NCBI GenBank assembly: GCA_013076295.1
Contig: RQOL01000398.1
Location: 1 to 64,000 of the forward strand
DNA: 64,000 nucleotides
Direction: 5' to 3'
Source of the DNA: Sanderia malayensis
Taxonomy: Eukaryota; Cnidaria; Scyphozoa; Semaeostomeae; Pelagiidae
Shown: positions 36,301-50,909 of the stretch, piece by piece
Layout: the number at the start of each line of letters is the position of its first letter
Numbering within the stretch: position 1 is the first letter of the stretch
Notes under the pieces: model-generated
Told to the model about the DNA's origin: nothing
Database searches by the model: none
The model's input: the letters and a program-made list of their open reading frames with translations, nothing else
Made by a program: the position numbers and the translations under genes

Positions 36301-39300
36301 CACATGCATTTGCTTGTTTTTAGTGATTCTAACATTCATTCACACTAATTGCACATGAATCCACGTTATTACAGCTGAAACTAGGTAAAACCCACATACA
36401 TTTGCTTGTTTTCAGTGATATTAACATTCATTCACACTAATTGCACATGAAATAACGTTACTACAGCGGAAACTAAGTAAAAGACACATGCATTTGCTTT
36501 CTTTCAGTGATATAAACATTCATTCACTCTAATTGCACATGAAATAACGTTATTACAGCTGAAACTAAGTAAAAGACACATGCATTTGCTTGTTTTCAGT
36601 TATATTAACATTCATTCACACTAATTGCACATGAAATAATGTTATTACAGCTGAAACTAAGTAAAAGACACATGCATTTGCTTGTTTTTAGTGATTCTAA
36701 CATTCATTCACACTAATTGCACATGAATCCACGTTATTACAGCTGAAACTAAGTAAAAGACACATGCATTTGCTCGTTTTCAGTGATTTTAACATTCATT
36801 CACACTAATTGCACATGAATTCACGTTATTACAACTGAAACTAAGTAAAAGACACATGCATTTGCTTGTTTTCATTGATATTAACATTCATTCACAGTAA
36901 TTGCACATAAAATAACGTTACTACAGCGGAAACTAAGTAAAAGACACATGCATTTGCTTGCTTTCAGTGATATAAACATTCATTCACTCTAATTGCACAT
37001 GAAATAACGTTATTACAGCTGAAACTAAGTAAAAGACACATGCATTTGCTTGTTTTCAGTTATATTAACATTCATTCACACTAATTGCACATGAAATAAC
37101 GTTATTACAGCTGAAACTAAGTAAAAGTCACATGCATTTGCTTGTTTTTAGTGATTCTAACATTCATTCACACTAATTGCACATGAATCCACGTTGTTAC
37201 AGCTGAAACTAAGTAAAAGACACATGCATTTGCTCGTTTTCAGTGATTCTAACATTCATTCACACTAATTGCACATGAATTCACGTTATTACAACTGAAA
37301 CTAAGTAAAAGACACATGCATTTGCTTGTTTTCATTGATATTAACATTCATTCACACTAATTGCACATGAAATAACGTTATTTCAGCGGAAACTAAGTAA
37401 AAGACACACGCATTTGCTTGCTTTCAGTGATATAAACATTCATTCACTCTAATTGCACATCAAATAACGTTATTACAGCTGAAACTAAGTAAAAGACAGA
37501 TGCATTTGCTTGTTTTCAGTGATTCTAACTTTCATTCACACCAATTGCACATGAATTCACGTTATTACCACTGAAACTAAGTAAAAGTCACATGCATTTG
37601 CTTGTTTTTAGTGATTCTAACATTCATTCACACTAATTGCACATGAATCCACGTTGTTTCAGCTGAAACTAAGTAAAAGACACATGCATTTGCTCGTTTT
37701 CAGTGATTCTAACATTCATTCACACTAATTGCACATGAATTCACGTTATTACAACTGAAACTAAATAAAAGACACATGCATTTGCTTGTTTTCATTGATA
37801 TTAACATTCATTCACACTAATTGCACATGAAATAACGTTATTACAGCTGAAACTAGGTAAAAGACACATGCATTTGCTTGTTTTTGGTGATATTAACATT
37901 CGTTCACACTAATTGCACATGAAATAACGTTATTACAGCTGAAACTAAATAAAAGACACATGCATTTGCTTGTTTTTAGTGATTCTAACATTCATTCACA
38001 CTAATTGCACATGAATCCACGTTATTACAGCTGAAACTAAGTAAGTATGTGCTTTCGTGGATTCATATGAAATAACGTTACTACAGTGGAAACTAAGTAA
38101 AATACACATGCATTTGCTTGCTTTCAGTGACTCTAATTGCACATGAAATAACGTTATTACAGCGGAAACTAAGTAAAAGACACATGCATTTGCTTGCTTT
38201 CAGTGATATAAACATTCATTCACTCTAATTGCACATGAATCCACGTTATTACGGCTGAAACTAAGTAAAAGACACATGCATTTGCTTGTTTTCAGTGATT
38301 CTAACATTCATTCACACTAATTGCACATGAATTCACGTTATTACAACTGAAACTAAGTAAAAGACACATGCATTTGCTTGTTTTCAGTGATATTAACATT
38401 CATTAACACTAATTGCACATGAAATAACGTTACTACAGCGGAAACTAAGTAAAAGACACATGCATTTGCTTTCTTTCAGTGATATAAACATTCATTCACT
38501 CTAATTGCACATGAAATAACGTTATTACAGCTGAAACTAAGTAAAAGACACATGCATTTGCTTGTTTTCAGTTATATTAACATTCATTCACACTAATTGC
38601 ACATGAAATAATGTTATTACAGCTGAAACTAAGTAAAAGTCACATGCATTTGCTTGTTTTTAGTGATTCTAACATTCATTCACACTAATTGCACATGAAT
38701 CCACGTTATTACAGCTGAAACTAACTAAAAGACACATGCATTTGCTCGTTTTCAGTGATTCTAACATTCATTCACAGTAATTGCACATGAAATAATGTTA
38801 TTACAGCTGAAACTAAGTAAAAGTCACATGCATTTGCTTGTTTTTAGTGATTCTAACATTCATTCACTCTAATTGCACGTCAAATAACGTTATTACAGCT
38901 GAAACTAAGTAAAAGACACATGCATTTGCTTGTTTTCAGTGATTCTAACGTTCATTCACACCAATTGCACATGATTTCACGTTATTACAACTGAAACTAA
39001 TTAAAAGACACATGCAATTGCTTGTTTTTAATGAATCTAACTTTCCTTCACACTAATTGCTCATGAATCCACGTTATTACAGTTGAAACTAAGTAAAAGA
39101 CACATGCATTTGCTTGTTTTCAGTGATTCTAACTTTCATTCACACCAATTGCACATGAATTCACGTTATTACCACTGAAACTAAGTAAAAGACATATGCA
39201 TTTGCTTGTTTTTAATGATTCTAGCTTTCATTCACACTAATTGCACATGAAATAACGTTATTACAGCTGAAACTAGGTAAAAGACACATGCATTTGCTTG

Positions 39301-42300
39301 TTTTTGGTGATATTAACATTCGTTCACACTAATTGCACATGAAATAACGTTATTACAGTTGAAACTAAGTAAAAGACACATGCATTTGCTTGTTTTCAGT
39401 GATTCTAACTTTCATTCACACCAATTGCACATGAATTCACGTTATTACCACTGAAACTAAGTAAAAGACACATGCATTTGCTTGTTTTTAATGATTCTAA
39501 CTTTCATTCACACTAATTGCACATGAAATAACGTTATTACAGCTGAAACTAGGTAAAAGACACATGCATTTGCTTGTTTTTGGTGATATTAACATTCGTT
39601 CACACTAATTGCACATGAATCCACGTTATTACAGCTGAAACTAAGTAAAAGACAGATGCATTTGCTCGTTCTCAGTGATTCTAACATTCATTCACACTAA
39701 TTGCACATGAATTCACGTTATTACAACTGAAACTAAGTAAAAGACACTTGCATTTGAGTGATATTAACATTCATTCATACTAATTGCACTTGAAATAACG
39801 TTATTACAGCAAAAACTAAGTAAAAGACAGATGCATTTGCTTGCTTTCAGTGATATAAACATTCATTCACTCTAATTGCACATGGAATAACGTTATTACA
39901 GCTGAAACTAAGTAAGTATGTGCTTTCGTGGATTCATATGAAATAACGTTACTACAGTGGAAACTAAGTAAAATACACATGCATTTGCTTGCTTTCAGTG
40001 ATATAAACATTCATTCCCTCTAATTGCACATGAAATAACGTTATTACAGCTGAAACTAAGTAAAAGACACATGCATTTGCTTGTTTTCATTGATATTAAC
40101 ATTCATTCACACTAATTGCACATGAAATAACGTTATTACAGCATTCATTCACACTAATTGCACATGAATCCACGTTATTACAGCTGAAACTAAGTAAAAG
40201 ACAGATGCATTTGCTCGTTCTCAGTGATTCTAACATTCATTCACACTAATTGCACATGAATTCACGTTATTACAACTGAAACTATGTAAAAGACACTTGC
40301 ATTTGAGTGATATTAACATTCATTCATACTAATTGCACTTGAAATAACGTTATTACAGCGGAAACTAAGTAAAATACACATGCATTTGCTTGCTTTCAGT
40401 GATATAAACATTCATTCACTCTAATTGCACATGAAATAACGTTATTACAGCTGAAACTAAGTAAAAGACACATGCATTTGCTTGTTTTCAGTGATATTAA
40501 CATTCATTCACACTAATTGCACATGAAATAACGTTATTACAGCATTCATTCACACTAATTGCACATGAATCCACGTTATTACAGCTGAAACTAAGTAAAA
40601 GACAGATGCATTTGCTCGTTCTCAGTGATTCTAACATTCATTCACACTAATTGCACATGAATTCACGTTATTACAACTGAAACTATGTAAAAGACACTTG
40701 CATTTGAGTGATATTAACATTCATTCATACTAATTGCACTTGAAATAACGTTATTACAGCGGAAACTAAGTAAAAGACACATGCATTTGCTTGCCTTCAG
40801 TGATATAAACATTCATTCACACTAATTGCACATGAATCCACGTTGTTACAGCTGAAACTAAGTAAAAGACACATGCATTTGCTCGTTTTCAGTGATTCTA
40901 ACATTCATTCACACTAATTGCACATGAATTCACGTTATTACAACTGAAACTAAGTAAAAGACACATGCATTTGCTTGTTTTCATTGATATTAACATTCAT
41001 TCACAGTAATTGCACATGAAATAACGTTACTACAGCGGAAACTAAGTAAAAGACACATGCATTTGCTTGCTTTCAGTGATATAAACATTCATTCACTCTA
41101 ATTGCACATGAAATAACGTTATTACAGCTGAAACTAAGTAAAAGACACATGCATTTGCTTGTTTTCAGTTATATTAACATTCATTCACACTAATTGCACA
41201 TGAAATAATGTTATTACAGCTGAAACTAAGTAAAAGTCACATGCATTTGCTTGTTTTTAGTGATTCTAACATTCATTCACACTAATTGCACATGAATCCA
41301 CGTTGTTACAGCTGAAACTAAGTAAAAGACACATGCATTTGCTCGTTTTCAGTGATTCTAACATTCATTCACACTAATTGCACATGAATTCACGTTATTA
41401 CAACTGAAACTAAGTAAAAGACACATGCATTTGCTTGTTTTCATTGATATTAACATTCATTCACACTAATTGCACATGAAATAACGTTATTTCAGCGGAA
41501 ACTAAGTAAACGACACACGCATTTGCTTGCTTTCAGTGATATAAACATTCATTCACTCTAATTGCACATCAAATAACGTTATTACAGCTGAAACTAAGTA
41601 AAAGACAGATGCATTTGCTTGTTTTCAGTGATTCTAATTTTCATTCACACCAATTGCACATGAATTCACGTTATTACCACTGAAACTAAGTAAAAGTCAC
41701 ATGCATTTGCTTGTTTTTAGTGATTCTAACATTCATTCACACTAATTGCACATGAATCCACGTTGTTACAGCTGAAACTAAGTAAAAGACACATGCATTT
41801 GCTCGTTTTCAGTGATTCTAACATTCATTCACACTAATTGCACATGAATTCACGTTATTACAACTGAAACTAAGTAAAAGACACATGCATTTGCTTGTTT
41901 TCATTGATATTAACATTCATTCACACTAATTGCACATGAAATAACGTTATTACAGCTGAAACTAGGTAAAAGACACATGCATTTGCTTGTTTTTGGTGAT
42001 ATTAACATTCGTTCACACTAATTGCACATGAAATAACGTTATTACAGCTGAAACTAAATAAAAGACACATGCATTTGCTTGTTTTTAGTGATTCTAACAT
42101 TCATTCACACTAATTGCACATGAATCCACGTTATTACAGCTGAAACTAAGTAAGTATGTGCTTTCGTGGATTCATATGAAATAACGTTACTACAGTGGAA
42201 ACTAAGTAAAATACACATGCATTTGCTTGCTTTCAGTGACTCTAATTGCACATGAAATAACGTTATTACAGCGGAAACTATGTAAAAGACACATGCTTTT

Positions 42301-45300
42301 GCTTGCTTTCAGTGATATAAACATTCATTCACTCTAATTGCACATGAATCCACGTTATTACGGCTGAAACTAAGTAAAAGACACATGCATTTGCTTGTTT
42401 TCAGTGATTCTAACATTCATTCACACTAATTGCACATGAATTCACGTTATTACAACTGAAACTAAGTAAAAGACACATGCATTTGCTTGTTTTCAGTGAT
42501 ATTAACATTCATTCACACTAATTGCACATGAAATAACGTTACTACAGCGGAAACTAAGTAAAAGACACATGCATTTGCTTGCTTTCAGTGATATAAACAT
42601 TCATTCACTCTAATTGCACATGAAATAACGTTATTACAGCTGAAACTAAGTAAAAGACACATGCATTTGCTTGTTTTCAGTAATATTAACATTCATTCAC
42701 ACTAATTGCACATGAAATAACGTTATTACAGCTGAAACTAAGTAAAAGTCACATGCATTTGCTTGTTTTTAGTGATTCTAACATTCATTCACACTAATTG
42801 CACATGAATCCACGTTATTACAGCTGAAACTAACTAAAAGACACATGCATTTGCTCGTTTTCAGTGATTCTAACATTCATTCACAGTAATTGCACATGAA
42901 ATAATGTTATTACAACTGAAACTAATTAAAAGACACATGCAATTGCTTGTTTTTAATGAATCTAACTTTCATTCACACTAATTGCTCATGAATCCACGTT
43001 ATTACAGTTGAAACTAAGTAAAAGACACATGCATTTGCTTGTTTTCAGTGATTCTAACTTTCATTCACACCAATTGCACATGAATTCACGTTATTACAAC
43101 TGAAACTAAGTAAAAGACATATGCATTTGCTTGTTTTTAATGATTCTAGCTTTCATTCACACTAATTGCACATCAAATAACGTTATTACAGCTGAAACTA
43201 GGTAAAAGACACATGCATTTGCTTGTTTTTGGTGATATTAACATTCGTTCACACTAATTGCACATGAAATAACGTTATTACAGTTGAAACTAAGTAAAAG
43301 ACACATGCATTTGCTTGTTTTCAGTGATTCTAACTTTCATTCACACCAATTGCACATGAATTCACGTTATTACCACTGAAACTAAGTAAAAGACACATGC
43401 ATTTGCTTGTTTTTAATGATTCTAACTTTCATTCACACTAATTGCACATGAAATAACGTTATTACAGCTGAAACTAGGTAAAAGACACATGCATTTGCTT
43501 GTTTTTGGTGATATTAACATTCGTTCACACTAATTGCACATGAATCCACGTTATTACAGCTGAAACTAAGTAAAAGACAGATGCATTTGCTCGTTCTCAG
43601 TGATTCTAACATTCATTCACACTAATTGCACATGAATTCACGTTATTACAACTGAAACTAAGTAAAAGACACTTGCATTTGAGTGATATTAACATTCATT
43701 CATACTAATTGCACTTGAAATAACGTTATTACAGCAAAAACTAAGTAAAAGACAGATGCATTTGCTTGCTTTCAGTGATATAAACATTCATTCACTCTAA
43801 TTGCACATGGAATAACGTTATTACAGCTGAAACTAAGTAAGTATGTGCTTTCGTGGATTCATATGAAATAACGTTACTACAGTGGAAACTAAGTAAAATA
43901 CACATGCATTTGCTTGCTTTCAGTGATATAAACATTCATTCACTCTAATTGCACATGAAATAACGTTATTACAGCTGAAACTAAGTAAAAGACACATGCA
44001 TTTGCTTGTTTTCAGTGATATTAACATTCATTCACACTAATTGCACATGAAATAACGTTATTACAGCATTCATTCACACTAATTGCACATGAATCCACGT
44101 TATTACAGCTGAAACTAAGTAAAAGACAGATGCATTTGCTCGTTCTCAGTGATTCTAACATTCATTCACACTAATTGCACATGAATTCACGTTATTACAA
44201 CTGAAACTATGTAAAAGACACTTGCATTTGAGTGATATTAACATTCATTCATACTAATTGCACTTGAAATAACGTTATTACAGCGGAAACTAAGTAAAAG
44301 ACACATGCATTTGCTTGCCTTCAGTGATATAAACATTCATTCACTCTAATTGCACATGAAATAACGTTATTACAGCTGAAACTAAGTAAGTATGTGCTTT
44401 CGTGGATTCATATGAAATAACGTTACTACAGTGGAAACTAAGTAAAAGACACATGCATTTGCTTGTTTTCAGTGATATTAACATTCATTCACACTAATTG
44501 CACATGAAATAACGTTATTACAGCGGAAACTAAGTAAAAGACACATGCATTTGCTTGCTATCAGTGATATAAACATTCATTCACTCTAATTGCACATGGA
44601 ATTAGGTTATTACAGCTGAAACTAAGTAAAAGACACATGCATTTGCTTGTTTTTAGTGATTCTAACATTCATTCACACTAATTGCACATGAATCCACGTT
44701 ATTACAGCTGAAACTAGGTAAAACACACATACATTTGCTTGTTTTCAGTGATATTAACATTCATTCACACTAATTGCACATGAAATAACGTTACTACAGC
44801 GGAAACTAAGTAAAAGACACATGCATTTGCTTGCTTTCAGTGATATAAACATTCATTCACTCTAATTGCACATGAAATAACGTTATTACAGCTGAAACTA
44901 AGTAAAAGACACATGCATTTGCTTGTTTTCAGTTATATTAACATTCATTCACACTAATTGCACATGAAATAATGTTATTACAGCTGAAACTAAGTAAAAG
45001 TCACATGCATTTGCTTGTTTTTAGTGATTCTAACATTCATTCACACTAATTGCACATGAATCCACGTTATTACAGCTGAAACTAAGTAAAAGACACATGC
45101 ATTTGCTCGTTTTCAGTGATTCTAACATTCATTCACACTAATTGCACATGAATTCACGTTATTACAACTGAAACTAAGTAAAAGACACATGCATTTGCTT
45201 GTTTTCAGTGATATTAACATTCATTCACACTAATTGCACATGAAATAACGTTATTACAGCAGAAACTAAGTAAAAGACACACGCATTTGCTTGCTTTCAG

Positions 45301-47485
45301 TGATATAAACATTCATTCACTCTAATTGCACATCAAATAACGTTATTACAGCTGAAACTAAGTAAAAGACAGATGCATTTGCTTGTTTTAGTGATTCTAA
45401 CTTTCATTCACACCAATTGCACATGAATTCACGTTATTTCCACTGAAACTAAGTAAAAGACACATGCATTTGCTTGTTTTTAATGATTCTAACTTTCATT
45501 CACACTAATTGCACATGAAATAACGTTATTACAGCTGAAACTAGGTAAAAGACTCATGCATTTGCTTGTTTTTGGTTATATTAACATTCGTTCACACTAA
45601 TTGCACATGAAATAACGTTATTACAGCTGAAACTAAATAAAAGACACATGCATTTGCTTGTTTTTAGTGATTCTAACATTCATTCACACTAATTGCACAT
45701 GAATCCACGTTATTACAGCTGAAACTAAGTAAAAGACAGATGCATTTGCTCGTTTTCAGTGATTCTAACATTCATTCACACTAATTGCACATGAATTCAC
45801 GTTATTACAACTGAAACTAAGTAAAAGACACTTGCATTTGAGTGATATTAACATTCATTCACACTAATTGCACATGAAATAACGTTATTTCAGCGGAAAC
45901 TAAGTAAAAGACACACGCATTTGCTTGCTTTCAGTGATATAAACATTCATTCACTCTAATTGCACATCAAATAACGTTATTACAGCTGAAACTAAGTAAA
46001 AGACAGATGCATTTGCTTGTTTTCAGTGATTCTAACTTTCATTCACACCAATTGCACATGAATTCACGTTATTACCACTGAAACTAAGAAAAAGACACAT
46101 GCATTTGCTTGTTTTTAATGATTCTAACTTTCATTCACACTAATTGCACGTGAAATAACGTTATTACAGCTGAAACTAGGTAAAAGACACATGCATTTGC
46201 TTGTTTTTGGTGATATTAACATTCGTTCACACTAATTGCACATGAAATAACGTTATTACAGCTGAAACTAAATAAAAGACACATGCATTTGCTTGTTTTT
46301 AGTGATTCTAACATTCATTCACACTAATTGCACATGAATCCACGTTATTACAGCTGAAACTAAGTAAAAGACAGATGCATTTGCTCGTTTTCAGTGATTC
46401 TAACATTCATTCACACTAATTGCACATGAATTCACGTTATTACAGCTGAAACTAAGTAAAAGACACTTGCATTTGAGTGATATTAACATTCATTCACATA
46501 ATTGCACATGGAATAACGTTATTACAGCTGAAATTAACTAAGTATGTGCTTTCGTGGATTCATATGAAATAACGTTACTACAGTGGAAACTAAGTAAAAT
46601 ACACATGCATTTGCTTGCTTTCAGTGACTCTAATTGCACATGAAATAACGTTATTACAGCGGAAACTAAGTAAAAGACACATGCATTTGCTTGCTTTCAG
46701 TGATATAAACATTCATTCACTCTAATTGCACATGAATCCACGTTATTACGGCTGAAACTAAGTAAAAGACAGATGCATTTGCTCGTTCTCAGTGATTCTA
46801 ACATTCATTCACACTAATTGCACATGAATTCACGTTATTACAACTGAAACTAAGTAAAAGACACTTGCATTTGAGTGATATTAACATTCATTCATACTAA
46901 TTGCACTTGAAATAACGTTATTACAGCGGAAACTAAGTAAAAGACACATGCATTTGCTTGCTTTCAGTGATATAAACATTCATTCACTCTAATTGCACAT
47001 GGAATAACGTTATTACAGCTGAAACTAAGTAAGTATGTGCTTTCGTGGATTCATATGAAATAACGTTACTACAGTGGAAACTAAGTAAAATACACATGCA
47101 TTTGCTTGCTTTCAGTGATATAAACATTCATTCACTCTAATTGCACATGAAATAACGTTATTACAGCTGATACTAAGTAAAAGACACTTGCATTTGAGTG
47201 ATATTAACATTCATTCATACTAATTGCACTTGAAATAACGTTATTACAGCGGAAACTAAGTAAAAGACACATGCATTTGCTTGCCTTCAGTGATATAAAC
47301 ATTCATTCACTCTAATTGCACATGGAATAACGTTATTACAGCTGAAACTAAGTAGGTATGTGCTTTCGTGGATTCATATGAAATAACGTTACTACAGTGG
47401 AAACTAAGTAAAATACACATGCATTTGCTTGCTTTCAGTGATATAAACATTCATTCACTCTAATTGCACATGAAATAACGTTATT
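15400..47485. repeat. Tandem duplication of a ~19.9-kb satellite block (second copy shortened)
   Basis: Marker variants at 15.4-22.97 kb recur at 35.3-42.9 kb with an offset of 19,919-19,920 bp. Examples are the rare TTGTTTTAGTG at about 15430/35350, GAAATAGCG at about 15564/35484, and 56-bp marker monomers at 18121/38041 and 22231/42150. Markers at about 31-35.3 kb recur at about 43-47.5 kb with an offset of 12,172 bp (31665/43837, 32214/44386, 34361/46533, 35180/47352). The two offsets differ by 7,747 bp, which is three 2,521-bp units plus two 92-bp monomers. The simplest reading is one block copied in tandem, with different numbers of the 2,521-bp unit in each copy. Confidence 0.75.
22231..31940. 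repeat. 2,521-bp higher-order repeat, four consecutive copies
   Basis: The 56-bp marker monomer type A (GTAAGTATGTGC followed by CAGTGACTCTAATTG) lies at 22231, 24752, 27273 and 29794. Type B (same word, followed by TGATATAAAC) lies at 24102, 26623, 29144 and 31665. Every spacing within a type is 2,521 bp and every A-to-B distance is 1,871 bp. Shared private changes such as CATGCTTTTGC and TAATTGCCCATG show close relationship. The same 1,871-bp A-B segment also occurs at 18121 and 38041, and with a 184-bp loss at 42150. Confidence 0.85.
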
Positions 47486-48900
47486 ACAACTGAAACTAAG
47501 TAAAAGACACATGCATTTGCTTGTTTTCAGTGATATTAATATTCATTCACACTAATTGCACATGAAATAACGTTATTACAGCGGAAACTAAGTAAAAAAC
47601 ACATGCATTTGCTTGCTATCAGTGATATAAACATTCATTCACTCTAATTGCACATGGAATTAGGTTATTACAGCTGAAACTAAGTAAAAGACACATGCAT
47701 TTGCTTGTTTTTAGTGATTCTAACATTCATTCACACTAATTGCACATGAATCCACGTTATTACAGCTGAAACTAGGTAAAACACACATACATTTGCTTGT
47801 TTTCAGTGATATTAACATTCATTCACACTAATTGCACATGAAATAACGTTACTACAGCGGAAACTAAGTAAAAGACACATGCATTTGCTTGCTTTCAGTG
47901 ATATAAACATTCATTCACTCTAATTGCACATGAAATAACGTTATTACAGCTGAAACTAAGTAAAAGACACATGCATTTGCTTGTTTTCAGTTATATTAAC
48001 ATTCATTCACACTAATTGCACATGAAATAATGTTATTACAGCTGAAACTAAGTAAAAGTCACATGCATTTGCTTGTTTTTAGTGATTCTAACATTCATTC
48101 ACACTAATTGCACATGAATCCACGTTATTACAGCTGAAACTAAGTAAAAGACACATGCATTTGCTCGTTTTCAGTGATTCTAACATTCATTCACACTAAT
48201 TGCACATGAATTCACGTTATTACAACTGAAACTAAGTAAAAGACACATGCATTTGCTTGTTTTCAGTGATATTAACATTCATTCACACTAATTGCACATG
48301 AAATAACGTTATTACAGCAGAAACTAAGTAAAAGACACACGCATTTGCTTGCTTTCAGTGATATAAACATTCATTCACTCTAATTGCACATCAAATAACG
48401 TTATTACAGCTGAAACTAAGTAAAAGACAGATGCATTTGCTTGTTTTAGTGATTCTAACTTTCATTCACACCAATTGCACATGAATTCACGTTATTACCA
48501 CTGAAACTAAGTAAAAGACACATGCATTTGCTTGTTTTTAATGATTCTAACTTTCATTCACACTAATTGCACATGAAATAACGTTATTACAGCTGAAACT
48601 AGGTAAAAGACTCATGCATTTGCTTGTTTTTGGTTATATTAACATTCGTTCACACTAATTGCACATGAAATAACGTTATTACAGCTGAAACTAAATAAAA
48701 GACACATGCATTTGCTTGTTTTTAGTGATTCTAACATTCATTCACACTAATTGCACATGAATCCACGTTATTACAGCTGAAACTAAGTAAAAGACAGATG
48801 CATTTGCTCGTTTTCAGTGATTCTAACATTCATTCACACTAATTGCACATGAATTCACGTTATTACAACTGAAACTAAGTAAAAGACACTTGCATTTGAG
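44430..48900. repeat. 3,058-bp tandem duplication inside the satellite
   Basis: The rare GGAATTAGGTTATTAC change is at 44603 and again at 47661. GCTTGTTTTAGTG is at 45381 and again at 48439. Both pairs are 3,058 bp apart. The junction between the copies is near 47485, which is also where the second 19.9-kb block copy ends. By about 48.9 kb the sequence has switched to resemble 15.9 and 35.8 kb. Confidence 0.65.
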
Positions 48901-48971
48901 TGATGTTAACATTCATTCACATAATTGCACATGAAATAAGGTTCTTACAGCGGAAACTAAGTAAAAGACAA

Positions 48972-49451
48972 ATGCATTTGCTTGCTTTCATTGATATAAA
49001 CATTCATTCACTCTAATTGCACATAGAATAACGTTATTACAGCTGAAACTAAGTAAGTATGTGCTTTCATGGATTCATATGAAATAACGTTACTACAGTG
49101 GAAACTAAGTAAAATACACATGCATTTGCTTGCTTTCAGTGATATAAACATTCATTCACTCTAATTGCACATGAAATAACGTTATTACAGCTGAAACTAA
49201 GTAAAAGACACATGCATTTGCTTGCTTTCATTGATATAAACATTCATTCACTCTAATTGCACATAGAATAACGTTATTACAGCTGAAACTAAGTAAGTAT
49301 GTGCTTTCATGGATTCATATGAAATAACGTTACTACAGTGGAAACTAAGTAAAATACACATGCATTTGCTTGCTTTCAGTGATATAAACATTCATTCACT
49401 CTAATTGCACATGAAATAACGTTATTACAGCTGAAACTAAGTAAAAGACAC
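48972..49451. repeat. 240-bp exact tandem duplication
   Basis: The segment with ACATAGAATAACG, the 56-bp marker monomer (GTAAGTATGTGCTTTCATGG) and two following monomers is repeated with an offset of 240 bp. Marker words at about 49052 and 49292 are identical across the lines compared. This is a very recent local duplication. Confidence 0.85.
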
Positions 49452-50909
49452 ATGCATTTGCTTGTTTTCAGTGATATTAACATTCATTCATACTAATTGC
49501 ACATGAAACAACGTTATTACAGCGGAAACTAAGTAAAAGACACATGCATTTGCTTGCTATCAGTGATATAAACATTCATTCACTCTAATTGCACATGGAA
49601 TTACGTTATTACAGCTGAAACTAAGTAAAAGACACATGCATTTGCTTGTTTTTAGTGATTCTAACATTCATTCACACTAATTGCACATGAATCCACGTTA
49701 TTACAGCTGAAACTAGGTAAAACCCACATACATTTGCTTGTTTTCAGTGATATTAACATTCATTCACAGTAATTGCACATGAAATAACGTTACTACAGCG
49801 GAAACTAAGTAAAAGACACATGCATTTGCTTGCTTTCAGTGATATAAACATTCATTCACTCTAATTGCACATGAAATAACGTTATTACAGCTGAAACTAA
49901 GTAAAAGACACATGCATTTGCTTGTTTTCAGTTATATTAACATTCATTCACACTAATTGCACATGAAATAATGTTATTACAGCTGAAACTAAGTAAAAGT
50001 CACATGCATTTGCTTGTTTTTAGTGATTCTAACATTCATTCACACTAATTGCACATGAATCCACGTTATTACAGCTGAAACTAAGTAAAAGACAGATGCA
50101 TTTGCTTGTTTTCAGTGATTCTAACTTTCATTCACACCAATTGCACATGAATTCACGTTATTACCACTGAAACTAAGAAAAAGACACATGCATTTGCTGG
50201 TTTTTAATGATTCTAACTATCATTCACACTAATTGCACATGAAATAACGTTATTACAGCTGAAACTAGGTAAAAGACACATGCATTTGCTTGTTTTTGGT
50301 GATATTAACATTCGTTCACACTAATTGCACATGAAATAACGTTATTACAGCTGAAACTAAATAAAAGACACATGCATTTGCTTGTTTTTAGTGATTCTAA
50401 CATTCATTCACACTAATTGCACATGAATCCACGTTATTACAGCTGAAACTAAGTAAAAGACAGATGCATTTGCTCGTTTTCAGTGATTCTAACATTCATT
50501 CACACTAATTGCACATGAATTCACGTTATTACAACTGAAACTAAGTAAAAGACACTTGCATTTGAGTGATATTAACATTCATTCACATAATTGCACATGG
50601 AATAACGTTATTACAGCTGAAAGTAAGTAAGTATGTGCTTTCGTGGATTCATATGAAATAACGTTACTACAGTGGAAAGTAAGTAAAATACACATGCATT
50701 TGCTTGCTTTCAGTGACTCTAATTGCCCATGAAATAACGTTATTACAGCGGAAACTAAGTAAAAGACACATGCATTTGCTTGCTTTCAGTGATATAAACA
50801 TTCATTCACTCTAATTGCACATGAATCCACGTTATTACGGCTGAAACTAAGTAAAAGACACATGCATTTGCTTGTTTTCAGTGATATTAACATTCATTCA
50901 CACTAATTG

